Positions 23,653 through 36,080 of a stretch of 64,000 bases of DNA are shown one piece after another. The stretch comes from Rusavskia elegans. Lineage: Eukaryota; Ascomycota; Lecanoromycetes; Teloschistales; Teloschistaceae. The notes below the pieces were generated by a model. The model saw nothing but the letters and a program-made list of their open reading frames with translations. It did no database searches and had not been told where the DNA came from. The stretch is taken from assembly GCA_011316305.1 (NCBI GenBank), contig SAUG01000130.1:1-64000 (forward strand). Reading direction: 5' to 3'. The position numbers and the translations under genes were made by a program. Each line of letters starts with the position of its first letter. Within the stretch, counting starts at the first letter, position 1.

Positions 23653-25905
23653 GCTTGCGGCTGTTGGGATGTTTGAGACGGGGGAAGTATACAAGTGGTG
23701 CTTTCGAAAAAAGAGGATACACGGCCAACTTAGCTGATTCGAAGCTCTAGCGTTCTAGCATGACCAAAGCCAAATCGTAAGAGAAAGCAAATGGAGCTTG
23801 GCCACAGATCTAATGATCCATCGATCCATGGATCGCTCGGTAATCTGGAGCTAGAGGTTGCGGATGTGAAAGCGGATGCGGAGGTGACCGGTGGATTCTG
23901 AATGTCATCGAAGTATCCCACACTCTGGTAGATAGGGAATCTTGGTTGGCTGGTGGCGGAAGCATCAGATTGTCCCCTTGACAGCTGAAGCAACAGACCG
24001 GCCGCGCATACGTGTTGCTCATGTTCGATCTGTGGCCCTTCATTGGTTGGTTCTGGTCCTTCTCTGGGATGAAGCAGTGGGGATGCAGGCCAGAAGTCGA
24101 CCAAGGTGGTTAGCATGATGGAGGCGCCGTGCAGATGAGGATGAGACCTAACGTAGATCATTGCGAGGTAGGGGCCTTAAGGCTCAACTAAGCTCGGATG
24201 ATCTCCACATAGCTCCGTCATGGTCACTACAAGACGTGGAGTCCAGACCGCTGAAATCATTTCGAGCCGGACTAGGAGCTTCAGACAAGTCGTCGATAAT
24301 AAGTCTTGGACATCGTAAGAATTTCTGTGTCGGACCGGAGTGCAGTGGCAGTCGTTCTGCTATGGGGATATGTCATATCGATGTCTGTCCTTGGAGACCA
24401 CGTGAGACACGTGAAGCCAGGAGACAGCAGCCGCGGGTCGCACAACGTCGCCATGAGGAGGACCGATACGAGGAGTTGGGTCACTCGCTCCACATGATTT
24501 GTGCAGCAGCGTAATCTGATATCTTTGGACCGTGGACCAGGATCGAAAGCTTTGCTGCGGTTTGCTCTTGAAAATTGCTTGTCCTGACTGGGCAAGTATC
24601 AGACGTCATCATACCCAAAGTTGACTTGTTGGCGCAAGCCCAATCCCAAGCCCCCTCCACATCCGGATGGAGGCGTGCTGTTAGTAATACGTCGGGTAGT
24701 TAATGCGACATGAGCCTCCAGAGCCTAGAGTTGAAGCTGTGGAAATGTGGACGGGAGTGCAGCAAAGGCGTCTTTCGGTAAGATGCAGAGAAGATGCGTC
24801 ATGGTCGTCTTCGTGAAAATGATCGGATGAACTGCCGCTTAGTAAGCTGCAGCCCCCAATCGAGACAAGCGTCTGCGTCATCGTCACCTTACCTTACTCT
24901 CTTTTCTTATTCCTTCAAACTGAACAGAGCTCAGACGAGCATTCCTCAATGGCAGCGAACCCAGTCAGTCGGACAATAGGTTCCAAAAACCTTCGGATTT
25001 GGGTCCTGTACAATATTCTACCCCGGTCCAGTCTGATATGTAATCTTGATGTAACCTATGCGACTTGAGTGTACACGATGACTCGATATAAACGACATCA
25101 ACAATATTGCCTTACAGCCCCTTCACAGGTGGTGCCTCACATACTTGTTTGCCCGATGGCTGCACAGCTCTTGACTTCGCACACCTTAGCTTGATCGGTA
25201 GGCAAATGATGCACTGGTGGAACTGCTTGCAACATGCAGTAAGATGCATACCTGGTAAACAATAATCAAACCGCTGCCGAGGCTGCCTCCATCAATTGAA
25301 CTTGGGCGCATCGTTACTCGCCAGGCCTGAAGATGAATCTAGACCTTGAGACTAAATACATACCATCGATACACCTTGCCGAATCACTACGGAACTACCG
25401 TGGACTTCTCTCAACCGCCACGAACACGTGACTGTAGAGACGGCGGAAAGACAATGTGTATTCACCCATATAAAAGAGGAGCTGAGAGCAGTCACCTGAG
25501 CTGTTAGAGTTTAGCTTTTCGTCCGATAAAACATCCATGCTCAAGGGACGTTATGGAAGGATTCGATCTGCATAATGATCATTATCGACGAGGGTGGAAG
25601 ATATACCACCCTCAGATAGGAGATACCTGCAATTGCTTGTGCACAGCTGGATAAGGGCGGTGCGTATTGACCAAGCCGAACACGAAGCTTCGATCAGCTC
25701 GCTGACCTTATCTGTTGTTCGTTGTGACGATGGTGTCTCTGGAACCTAGCCTCGTGGGCGCGTTGCTGGTTTGGAACCAGGTACATCACTTTAGGCACAA
25801 TTCTATTCATGGCATGTGGATCCATTTATTCCGATTTATCGCCTAAATTCTCGTCTGAGGCCTTATCTGAGTCGTCGACCTACATCGAGTCAGCAATTTG
25901 TACAT
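23653..25905. other. Long intergenic stretch
   Basis: About 2.2 kb with only short frames on both strands and no recognisable domain, tRNA-like fold or repeat. The first few hundred bases are the promoter side of the glycosyltransferase gene. Confidence 0.4.
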
Positions 25906-26881
25906 CTAGGTCGTAGAGTATCGACACACCTGGACACTACCGGCGAACAAAGAGCATTTTGTTCTACAATAGTCATTGAAGAACGAGAATCGGTCTACTT
26001 CATGGAAGAAGCATTTCTCCTTACCCTCGCATTTCAAGGGCTCAAAATCTATCAATTCGTTAATATTCGAAGTGACAACTGTCTTACAAGTATCAATTTC
26101 ATATTGTACTTGCCTGCCTCGCCTCACAACTCGTTAAGAGCTTTGGAATGTTTTGACTGCAGTCCGATCGCCATCGACCGATTTAGCATGCGCTGAAAGA
26201 TCGAAAGCGGATGGATATCCATGGAGCAGAATGTGTACAATTCGCAGTGTGTATAGGATGCCGTAGAAAGTGTCGCCTGCCTCGATATGGGAATATTTGC
26301 GGAGATTCGTTAGCGAATCCAGGCCTGTACGTGTCGGTGGGTCTATCGGTCCGTTCAATGGTGACCGAGGCCAGTAGTCCATAGTAGTCACAGTCTTCTT
26401 CAGCCCGCATTTCTACCTCGTTTGAACCGTCGAAAAACCGAAGCCGCGTGTAAATATTATCAATCTCGGCCAAATCTTGGGACATGACTAAGCATTGCAT
26501 GAGCGTAGCCACTAGCGTGATACTCTCGAATTGATCCTGGGGAATGGGCGACTCGCGCACCAGCATGTCTTTCTGATAGTCGGCGGATTGACGAGGAAGG
26601 CGTAACGTACGTTGCTCGAATCGATTCGAGCACCGAGAGTCTATTTCTTCAAAATGGTTGAGGAAGATGAAAAGAAAGTTGATTTATCGCATGGGCATAT
26701 TCCGAAAGTCCAGTCGAGGATCGAGATCTACCAGCGTTCTCTTTTTCACGTTCTCAGAGGGGGTTCTATCGAAATCCACTCTGGTCTTGTTATGCGTGCC
26801 ATCCCGATGCCAGATACGCCACTCCCCGGCAGCTACACGTTCGAGATCTGATTGGCCATTCAGTATAGGCGACGATAGCAT
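25906..26881 (-). pseudogene. Unrecognised degenerate gene (candidate)
   Basis: Three coding-like segments lie in order on the minus strand but not in one frame. The first has a WHRDGTHNKTRVDFDRT segment leading to LVDLDPRLDFRNMP, then a TAA, after which the same frame resumes with FIFLNHFEEIDSR. The second runs from an ATG at 26566 (FESITLVATLMQCLVMSQ...). The third is in another frame (GDTFYGILYTLRIVHILLHG) and is followed downstream by a Cys-containing segment. The composition looks like protein, but a stop and frame changes interrupt it and I could not place introns that repair all of them. I do not recognise the family. It may be a pseudogene or a multi-exon gene I failed to splice. Confidence 0.3.
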
Positions 26882-27454
26882 AGCACGAGATGGATGTTAA
26901 ATGACTTGCAAATTAGTCTTCTAGATCTTCGTGGATTGGCCATCGCCGGCATCATAACGTCCACGACTTGGCTTCTGTTGTGAATTCTTGGGGGCAATTT
27001 TGACAAGGATCTCCTCTTGAACACTGATGAGGCCCAGAAGACATACAACATATTAATGAAATGTAACGCGGAAACTTGGGACGCATTTATAACAGATTCT
27101 CCGCGGAGCAAAAAAGACCCAGCAGGAGTAATTTCAGATGATGAGCACCAGATTTTGTTTAATACGCGTTTGATGTCGTGGCGCCAACAAAGCGCAGCCG
27201 CGACAGCCGCCATCTGTTTCACATCTGGGAGCCGAACCTCTTGCTGGGATGAAAGTCGGTCCATCACGAGGCGGGCTTCACTACAACCACCAAGAAGTTC
27301 TCCATCTAATGCCGACTCCAACGCACTTATCGGCTCTAAGCCTATAAGAAAATAGGTCAATCCTTTTCGAAGAGCTCCTGTACAGTAAGATCCAAGCATC
27401 TCTATAGCGACTGCTGTATGCACCTCAATGCAATTGATTCACAATACAGTACCA
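26882..27454. other. Upstream region of MED5
   Basis: Promoter side of the plus-strand MED5 gene. A long antisense frame (26860-27423) has no recognisable domain and is treated as chance. Confidence 0.4.
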
Positions 27455-30400
27455 ATGGATCAGCAATCGCCATCCGATTTGGCATGGCAGACATTTTTCA
27501 AGGGATGTTTCTTCAGACGAATCTCGTCGTCCAATCTTGTCGAGCTGATCCCCCAATTCGAAGCCACCGCAAGACCACTGGCATCGGCCCCAGAAAGATT
27601 GACACGGGCATTGCTCGACGTTGGTAGCAATGGCGAAAAGACTGACCCGAGACTGCCATCATATTTGGAAGTTCTTTTAGACACCAAGAGGATCACCATC
27701 GTCGACCTGCTCGTGGCCACCGCTCAGTCTCATGACCCGTCAGACCTTACTCCTACCTCGCTTGATACTGCAAATACGTTACATTTCACTATCTTCCGGC
27801 TATTCACAAAGAGAATCGCTAACGGTACCATTGATAACGACACCGTGCTCTTAACATTCCTAGGCGAGCTACTGCCATGGATGTCAAAACATCCAGCATC
27901 AGCCACCTTAGGTCTGCTCCTCTCTGCCACCCTAGGTGCTCCCCCGGCAGAACATGCCATGACGACTGCTGCGACAAAAAAGTTCAAAGCCTCCTTCGCC
28001 CGAAGATTGACACCCCTTATCAATAATCTTTCATCCACGAATATTCAGTTGGCGAGTGCTCTCAGTTACTATCAGAAGCAGTATGACTTGCAGGGCGCAG
28101 TCTTTGCAGGTAATTCCATAGACATCCTCAACGGCGTTGATTTGGCAGCACTGTCTTTTAATGATACCGTGATGGATAACGAACCCATCATTACAAGAGC
28201 TGGTCTCTACATATATCTCAATGCGCTGGTACGTCTGCAGTAGTCGTCTAATTTTTTCATGTCAGCTTCTGCGGAAAGCTTTCGAGACCAAGAGCCCTGG
28301 CAGTCACTTTTCGCGACATGTACCCCGGCTGGTACGACCACGTCAACGTCAACGCCTTGAAAGTCATGTATTGATTTCCAAAAATTGGTTACAACGGTTT
28401 CTTATCCCTTCTCCTGCTGTTGGAGGGTTCCGCGCATTCCGCACTGCCCCTGAATCGGAGCCACAAGTAGGAGAAGGGATATTAAAGTGATGGCTGTCAT
28501 ATGCCCTCTACAACCATCGACTTTTGATATAACAGGGTAGACATGTCGTCGAGAGTGATCTGCCAAGGTCTTGGTTTCGAAAACGGCTCGCAAGGGCAAA
28601 TGCCGAAGGCACAGATCTAATACAAGATAGATTTCTGATCGACCCTTATTTGACGATATAACCGTAATGAATTTTCTAAATGCACGATATAAGGTCCGCA
28701 ACTGACCTTTGAGATCTTTCACTTCAGACTGACGGTGTCCAGGGCAATCTTCCTGTTCTAGTCACAGATCTCATTCTAGCAGCCTTTGATATCCTTGCCA
28801 ACGCCATGTATCGTGCTGAACCTCAGCGAACCATCGCGATACTGCGATCATTTCTTGTCAACAAACTACCAGCATTTCTTGGCAACTACACCGCCATCAA
28901 CTTCGCCCCTCTCTCCGTTGAGACTTGTATAAGCCAGGCTCTCCTGCGGATCGATCCAAATGCCTTTCCTTCCTTATCTCAAATGTTTGACTTCTCAAGC
29001 AAAAGTAGCATTGTCTCTGAAGCGCGGCAGGAATTTTTGTTCTCTTGTGCTTTACATCAGCTGATACCCGAGGGGAGCATTGAAAATTTACTGGGTGATG
29101 TACCAATGCAGAGCCTTCCGGCTTCTGGGAGGTATATGAAAGCCGACTTGGTGTCGGAATGTACTACCAATCCGGCGAAGATTGAAGATCTGATCGGGGA
29201 GCTGGAGAATTTGGAAGGCAATGCGGGAGAAATTGCTGGCGCGTTATTTGAGGTGAGCTGCTTCCTTCCCTGGCGAGCAGACCGTGGCTACTGCGCCTAT
29301 ACTTTGCTTGTGCTTCTTGACGTTTTTCTATCGATTTCGTGGACGGCTTTTAGTAGGATCGAGCTGCCTGTGGGCTACCTCTCTTATTTTTGCGCGAGCT
29401 GACTGATCGTAGATCATCACAACATTGTGTAGCAACAATGACACAATGACGTTGAAAGGCATCTGCAATTGTCTTGTCCGCAAATCAGCAACGCTGGACA
29501 ACGTTGCACTCTTCTGTTCTCCTCAGACCTTGCTGCAACCATTATGTCAACTTCTTGACCGTTGGGAAGGTCACGAAGATCAAGGTATAATCGATAAACC
29601 TGCATGCTTCATGGTATTGACCACACCCAGTGGAAAACCAACCCGTTTACGAAGAATTCGGGAGCGTCCTTCTGTTGGTATCAACGATCAAACACCGCTA
29701 CGAGCTCCAGTCATCCGATCTCAATGGACTGGACCCAGATTCGTTCACCTCGCGCTACTTCCGATCAGCCTCTGAAAGTCGTACGACTGGCCAGTTATCG
29801 GAACATGAAAATGATCTCCTGGGAGGGTGGGTCCGAGGCTTGTTCGAGGCCGAGGGCATCAATGATGAACTGATGTCTACATGCAAGCCTGCCGAATTCT
29901 ACCTTCTTATTGCAACCCTATTCGATCAAAGCATCAAAGCCTGCCAAAGCAGGATATTGACGATGGAGACTCTCAAAGGCGGCTTCGAGTGTAGGTCTTT
30001 TTCCTTTTCCGCCTCGATATATGTAGTCTGTAGTCTATTGTTCCCCTTTTTCCTTCACTATCATTATCATCATAGCCCTCGGTTGAATCTCGCCATGATC
30101 CACAGATCTTCTGGAACCTTTCCTCCTTCCCTCCCTCCTTGCGGGTCTTACCTGGTTCGCCAACACCCTCTGGTCCATCTCCTCTTCCTCCAGTCAAATC
30201 GACGCGCTTCTCCCGGCCCTCCATACCCTCCTCAAACCGGCCTCCATGTCTACCGACTCCGCAGCGATGCACTCCGCCGTCCTCGCTCGAGTTGCCGAAT
30301 CCCTCAACGAAGGCCTCAATCAAGCTCAAATCCAGCACAAAAATCGCGTCGACATTCATCCTCTACTAGAAGTACTCAAACCGTACGTGACACATCATCG

Positions 30401-31049
30401 AGAAAAAGCGAACGCCTTCTCAGAGCTCGAAACATGGACCAGGACACCCCCAAACGGACTGTCAAGCGCCATGGGCAACATGATCCAAGGCCTCATATCC
30501 TGGTCTTTCGCCAACGCCAACACCTCCCCACCACCCTATACGCACCGCCTCCTCCTCGAGACCCAAACTATCCTCGGCTCCAACACCACACTAAACACAT
30601 TAGTCGACATCATCACGCACCAAGCATCCCAACACGGCCCTAATTCACAAGAAGTAGACACAGTCTTCGACATCATCGTCACCATGCTCACCACCCCGCA
30701 ACCAACCAAACCCCCGCTCCTACCCCTCCAATCCGTCCTCCGTCTCCAATTCTCCTCCGTCAACAATGAACTCTCCAAAACCGACCCTGCGCGCGCAGCA
30801 ATCCTCGTACGGCTCCATCGTCGCGTCGAAGCCGTAATTGCCGCCACAACGCCAATGGGTGCAAATAATAATGATCTAAATATCGATATGAACATGACAA
30901 CAGCTGGGCAGGGAATGATGCTGCATGATTCTCAGGGGATGCCGGCCACGGATATCGATGCTGTGTTGGCGCATACGGAGGGACAGATTGCAAGTGGGGA
31001 TTTTTTGGGCGGTGTTGGGTTGGGGCAGGGAGGGGGGATGGAGTTGTGA
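27455..31049 (+). CDS. MED5: Mediator complex subunit 5 (Med5/Nut1)
   Basis: Six exons (27455-28228, 28631-28693, 28743-29252, 29413-29584, 29631-29990, 30106-31049) encode about 940 residues, the usual size for fungal Med5, a tail-module subunit linking activators to RNA polymerase II. Recognisable segments: the N-terminal WQTFFKGCFFRRISSSNLVEL, the RPLFDDITVMNFLNARYKG strip, AAFDILANAMYR, RQEFLFSCALHQLIPEGSIENLL, GRYMKADLV and the WVRGLFEAEGI region. The ATG at 27455 (ACCAATGG context) is preferred over one 27 nt upstream. Intron 1 is 402 nt, far longer than its neighbours, and contains an inverted repeat. Intron 2 (49 nt) is placed so that RYK joins GNLPVLVTDLI. Other introns are 160, 46 and 115 nt. 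The C-terminus is Gly/Met-rich. Confidence 0.85.
28266..28597. repeat. Imperfect inverted repeat inside MED5 intron 1
   Basis: The left arm (about 28266-28327) and right arm (about 28535-28597) are diverged reverse complements of each other. They share blocks such as CTTGGTYTCGAAA, TGCCARGG and CATGTCG on the right-arm complement. Both arms, read 5' to 3' on their own strand, give similar peptides (AFETKSPGSHFSRHV and VFETKTLADHSRRHV), so they look like inverted copies of the same sequence around a ~205-bp spacer. It may be a MITE-like insertion. No flanking target duplication was found. Confidence 0.55.
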
Positions 31050-31503
31050 TGGGATAGGTGAGAGTGTGTTGGAGTAGTGGGTTCTTATTTGTATGGTTTT
31101 TGATGTAGGAGCTTGGTGAATGGAATGAGGCGTAGGACAGTCGTTACCCCGAGATTGGAAGTCGTCATAACGATCGCCACTCTTTATGGCATGTGCGTCC
31201 CCAGCATGAATACGCCTCCCATCCTGACAGAGAAGGAGGGACGCAGACCTCTCTAAATACGGGGTCTTTGATATTGAGGCCAAGAATCTCTGTTGCAAAA
31301 ACACCCTTTAAAGCAAGTGACTATGAATACATGTATTATGTTCCACCTACCCACTAATCCCGAAACGCCTGCATTATCCAACATGAACGAGGTCAATCAC
31401 GCCGCAGACAATCCCATCCAACCATACAACCTACTGCTCTGCAGACTAAACCTCTACCCCCCTCCCGCCTGATCACAATCCCAATTCCAGTTGGGAGTTG
31501 TCA
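31050..31503. other. Convergent 3' region between MED5 and RNR1
   Basis: The two genes face each other and this 450-bp interval holds both 3' ends. No further feature is seen. Confidence 0.5.
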
Positions 31504-34500
31504 TTATCCACTACACATCACACAAGCCTCCTTGTTCTCAATGCTGCCTGTAATATACGGATTAGCCATCATTTCCCCCCTCCACCGTCCAACAACATTG
31601 AATAAGAAAAACTTACATTGCAAAACCTTACTAGCATAAATATCCCCCTCACGTCCAGCACTCGTATCCTCCTTATCCTCCTCCTGATCTTTCTTCGCAA
31701 CCGCCGGTTCTGGCAATTCTTCCTCCGGCGCCGGTTCACCCGTCGGATCCGTAGCCAGCGACTTTGGGGATTCACCTTCCGGAATGTCTGCTTTGAATGT
31801 GGGAAGGACGGTTGATTCTTTCTTTGTAGGCGGCTCAACGCCGTTCTTGCCGCTAACGCTTTCATTGTCATCGTCTGAGGTGGAGGCAGGCGGCGGCGGA
31901 GGTGTGGCGGTCGGCGTTGGGATGCCGTTGACAGCACCATTCATCGATGGCTTCTGCTCGAACATCGGTCTAGGCACAGCACTCTGCATATTACCACTAC
32001 CTGCATACCCTGTTGGTGTTCCCTTTCTCTTGCTCTGATATCCCACTCTCGCCACATTTGTGTCCGCCACCTTCAGTTGCTCCTGATCGACGGTGAACTG
32101 AATAGGTGCACTAGCAGCCATGGTGCGAAGATAATACATCCCTGTCTTCAGACCCAATTTCCATCCTGCGAAATGCATGCTGGTGATTTTCCCCATAGTT
32201 GGGTCTTTCAGGTGGATGTTTAGGGATTGCGATTGATCGATGAAAGCCCCGCGATCAGCGGCCATTTGCACGATGGTTCGTTGCGGGATTTCCCAGACGG
32301 TTTTGTACAGCGCTTTCATATCCGTGGGGATATTCGGCACGTTCTGGATACTGCCTCCATCGGCAATGATGCGGTTTTTCATGTTGTCAGACCAAAGCCC
32401 CATGTCCACGAGATCTTTGAGGAGCCAAGGGTTCACGACTTGAAATTCACCTGCGAGCACGCGGCGGGAGTAGATGTTCGAGGTGTAGGGTTCGAAACAT
32501 TCATTGAAACCCAGAATTTGTGATGTGCTGGCCGTAGGCATGGGAGCTACGAGGAGTGAATTGCGGACGCCGTGTTTGGCGATGTCAGCTTTAAGGGAAT
32601 CCCAATCCCAGAGAGAAGTAGGTGTGACGTTCCACATGTCGTACTGGAGGATACCCTGGGAGACTGGTGAGCCGGGATAAGTTTCATAGGGGCCAAGTTC
32701 TTTGGCGATGGCACAAGATGACGTGAGGGCGCCATGGTAGATCGTTTCGAAAATTTGTTTATTCAACTGCTTTGCTTCTGGGGAGTCGAATGGGAGACGA
32801 AGGGCGAAGAATGCGTCTGCGAGACCTTGAACACCGAGACCGATGGGTCGGTGTCTCATGTTGCTGTTTCGGGCTTCGGGGACGGGGTAATGATTGATTT
32901 CGATGATTTTGTTGAGGTTTCTGGTCAAGACTTGAACGACTTCGTGGAGGCGGCGGAAATCGTATTCACCTCGAGCGGAATCTACAAAGGTCGGAAGAGC
33001 GAGGGAAGCCAAGTTGCAGACGGCGACCTCGTCCGGTGCGGTGTACTCAATGATCTCAGTGCAAAGGTTGGAGCTCCGAATCGTTCCCAGATTCTTTTGG
33101 TTGCTCTTTCGGTTGCAAGCATCTTTGTAAAGCATGAAAGGGTTGCCGGTCTCAGTCTGGGCTTCCAAGATAGAATACCACAGCTTTTGAGCCTTGATGG
33201 TCTTTCGGCCTCGACCTTCTTTCTCGTATCTGCAAGAGGTAAGCTTGCGTTCTAGGGCACAGCTGAGATAACTCACTTCTCGTAGAGTGCTTCGAACTCA
33301 TCACCGTAAACATCGGCCAGTCCAGGCGCTTCGTTGGGACACATTAACGTCCACTCGCCGTTCTTCTCGACTCGCTTCATGAACAGATCTGGGATCCAAA
33401 GAGCGAAGAAAAGATCGCGAGCCCGGACTTCCTCCTTGCCGTGATTTTTCCGAAGATCCAAAAACTCGAAGACATCTGCATGCCAAGGCTCAAGGTACAT
33501 TGCGAAGGCTCCAGGGCGTTTGTTGCCTCCCTGGTCTACATACCGTGCTGTGTTGTTGAACACCCGAAGCATGGGGACGATACCATTGGAAGAGCCGTTA
33601 GTACCACTGATGTAGGATCCAGTGGCACGGATTCTATGGATATTGAGACCAATACCGCCAGCAGTCTTGGAGATCAATGCACATGTCTTCAAAGTGTCGT
33701 AGATACCTTCAATGCTGTCGTCCTTGATGTCGATAAGGAAACACGAGGCTAGTTGCGGCTGCGGCGTGCCAGCATTGAACAGAGTTGGGGAAGCGTGCGT
33801 GAAGCATTTCTGGGACATGAGATTGTATGTTTCGATCGCCTTCTCGATATCTTCGCCATGAATGCCTACGGCGACACGCATAATCATATGCTGAGGTCTT
33901 TCTGCTACTTTGCCGTCTAGTCGGAGTAGGTAGGATCGCTCGAGTGTCTTGAAGCCAAAGTATTGGTAATTGAAATCTCGGTCGTAGACGATGGCGGAAT
34001 TGAGCTCCTCGGCATGTTGCATCACAATCTTGTGGATGTTGGGAGCTATCATTGGTGCTGGTTTGTGGTTCTTGGGGTTGTTGTAGTGGAATAGATCGTC
34101 AATGACGGAGGAAAATTGCTTCTTTGTCTGCTTGTGCAGGTTCGAGACGGCGATTCGGGCGGCGAGGATGGCGTAGTCAGGATGCGTGACGGTCATGTAG
34201 GCAGCGGTCTCGGCAGCCTGAAGGTTCCCAATCAGCAGTTGTCCTTGCTTTCGATGAAGGAGAAAGTGATCAAACCAAGTTATCGAGCTCGATGGTGGTA
34301 ACACCCTGGTATACACCAGAGATGACTTTCTGAGTGATGGCGGCAGCATCGACATGATCGGCATCGAGTCCGTAACACAGTCTCGAGACACGAGCCGTGA
34401 TCTTGTCGAATTGAACCCGCTCCTTGCGGCCATCTATGTCGGTGAGATCAGTCGACCGATCAAAGCAGAAGCTAGAGACTTGAACGCCTTGTAGCACATG

Positions 34501-34572
34501 GTCCGTAAAGAGCGGATGAAGTAGGGACAGACTGAAAGGGAAATCACACTCACCGCGTTTCCAAACGAACAT
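31504..34572 (-). CDS. RNR1: Ribonucleoside-diphosphate reductase large subunit (class Ia)
   Basis: Five exons (34572-34554, 34433-34276, 34217-33277, 33229-31617, 31547-31504) encode 924 residues. The enzyme reduces NDPs to dNDPs with the small subunit. Motifs: N-terminal [18 protein letters not shown] with the ATP cone, [18 protein letters not shown], the active-site strip [42 protein letters not shown], and the C-terminal redox pair CVMCSG. A Pro/Glu/Thr-rich linker of roughly 90 residues precedes the tail. Exon 1 is only 19 nt. The last intron (31548-31616) is 69 nt, divisible by three and stop-free, so its retention would insert 23 residues just before the redox tail. The spliced form matches the family ([14 protein letters not shown]). 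Confidence 0.96.
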
Positions 34573-35129
34573 GGTGGATCAAAAGACGGATGAATGGGGC
34601 AAGTCTGTGCTAGAGATATACAAGGCTTTCTCACAAGCCTAGGAACTTCTCTGAGTGAGCTGCAGTATACGAAACCAGTACGCTCGTGGGATATGCAGGT
34701 AGAGAGCAGTGGGGGGAAGAAAACATTGGTATTGATATTGTCCGACGCGCCCACCAGATCTAGCGCGTAAAGTGATTTCACGCGGGACGCTAAGATAAGA
34801 TTGAATGGGAATCTCCGATACGGCTCTACGGCAAGCAAATTCCGCTGAGGCTTGTCGAGTGTTGTCAGCAAGCTGAATAACATCCGAAGACTTTTCCAAT
34901 AATCAACAGGGAATCGCATCGCACGGTCTTCATGATAGTGCCTATATGCTGCATACGAAGCATACTCCTCATCTATCCCGTCGCATCTACGGAGAACGCC
35001 TCGACCTCCGTCAGGGGTCAGTTGCCTCGCTTCATTTGACATAAGATGTAAGTCAACGCTCATATGTCTTTTCAGAATGTGCTTGCCTCAGGATCAAGAC
35101 CCAGATATTCTTTTTATTAAACCTTTGCA
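34573..35129. other. Divergent region between RNR1 and the broken secreted-protein gene
   Basis: It holds the RNR1 promoter (minus strand) and the upstream region of the plus-strand pseudogene. Antisense frames here lack domains. No MluI-type (ACGCGT) cell-cycle site is asserted. Confidence 0.4.
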
Positions 35130-36080
35130 ATGTACTCAACACGGTTTCTGTGCTTTATTGTATGCCTCGGCGCCTTCCTCGCTCCTGTCATTCGCGCCTT
35201 GCCTTCGTTGCCATCAAACATCTCTGTCCTGGCAACCGATTCGGGGAATCCCACTTTAGGTGGATGGCCAGCGGGTATACCATGGGTCATGTACAAAGGA
35301 GACTTGTCGATTACCATGATGCATTATGGCCGATTCGCGGATGAGGCCAAGTAGAATAACATCCGTGAAGCGCTCGTCGACTTTCAATAGCGCTTCGTCA
35401 ATGACGATGAAATGTGGCTTGTTCCTCGGAGTCCAACTGTCTTGTCGTTGAGTTCCGGCATCGTCGAACTAGTATTCCACCGCCAGCCGGGGACACACCT
35501 TTTAAGGAAGGAGATCGCACTAGTCTTAAAGAGCATCCAGGACCTCTTTTTTAAATATAAAGACAAGCCCAGGGAAATCCAAATCATCATACGGAAAAAC
35601 AGGCAGTGCATGACTTCCATGGATCTCGCTTGGAGAAGAGAACCCGATCCTTGGCCACAGAACTTGCCGTGGAAACTCAATGTCTACGACGATCTTGTCG
35701 TAGAGCTTTACTTGTGCAGAATCAACTTTGATCCATCTGTATCCTTTGATGAGAGATTCACGTATAATCTCTACGAGATCGGGCGCCAGATTCGTAAGGG
35801 AAGAGATGAATTTAGGAAGCCCCCCAGAAAAACCTCGTATTCTTTTGATGTCGTCAGGCTGGACATCGTGCCCGCACCAAACGCTGTTAGGGTGCTCCTA
35901 TCGGCGTACGACATTGAGATGATGCTGTACTATGCCCGCGTCCGAATATTCGGCGGATGTGGTGGTAAACTTTTACGGGCCTCGAGAATTTGCAGCTTAT
36001 ATCAAGGACCGAGGAGGTCGAAACCTGGCAAAGATTTTCTCTTATACATTGATCCTGACGAGAGCACTGCCCAGGCATGA
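35130..36080 (+). pseudogene. Broken gene for a secreted protein of unknown family
   Basis: From the ATG at 35130 the frame opens with a clear signal peptide (MYSTRFLCFIVCLGAFLAPV...ALP). It runs for 74 residues to a TAG at 35352-35354, continues in the same frame for 11 codons to a second TAG (35388-35390), and is then open to 36080. The residues between and after the stops look like continuous coding sequence (NNIREALVDFQ, then RFVNDDEMWLVPRSP). Both stops could come from CAG by C-to-T change. Near 35930 a second frame (NFYGPREFAAYIKDRGG) looks more protein-like than the first, suggesting a frameshift. An 81-nt in-frame intron spanning both stops is formally possible but has poor signals. 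The family is unrecognised. Confidence 0.55.

Noticed and set aside
26860..27423. 187-residue minus-strand frame upstream of MED5
   Set aside because: No domain and no convincing start. It lies in the promoter interval and lacks splice-consistent extensions.
28402..28722. Minus-strand frame inside MED5 intron 1 as a separate gene
   Set aside because: It overlaps the inverted repeat and MED5 exon 2; part of it is explained by the repeat arm.
28694..28727. 34-nt intron in MED5
   Set aside because: Too short for a fungal intron and leaves extra residues. Extending the acceptor to 28742 gives a normal 49-nt intron and restores the RYKG segment.
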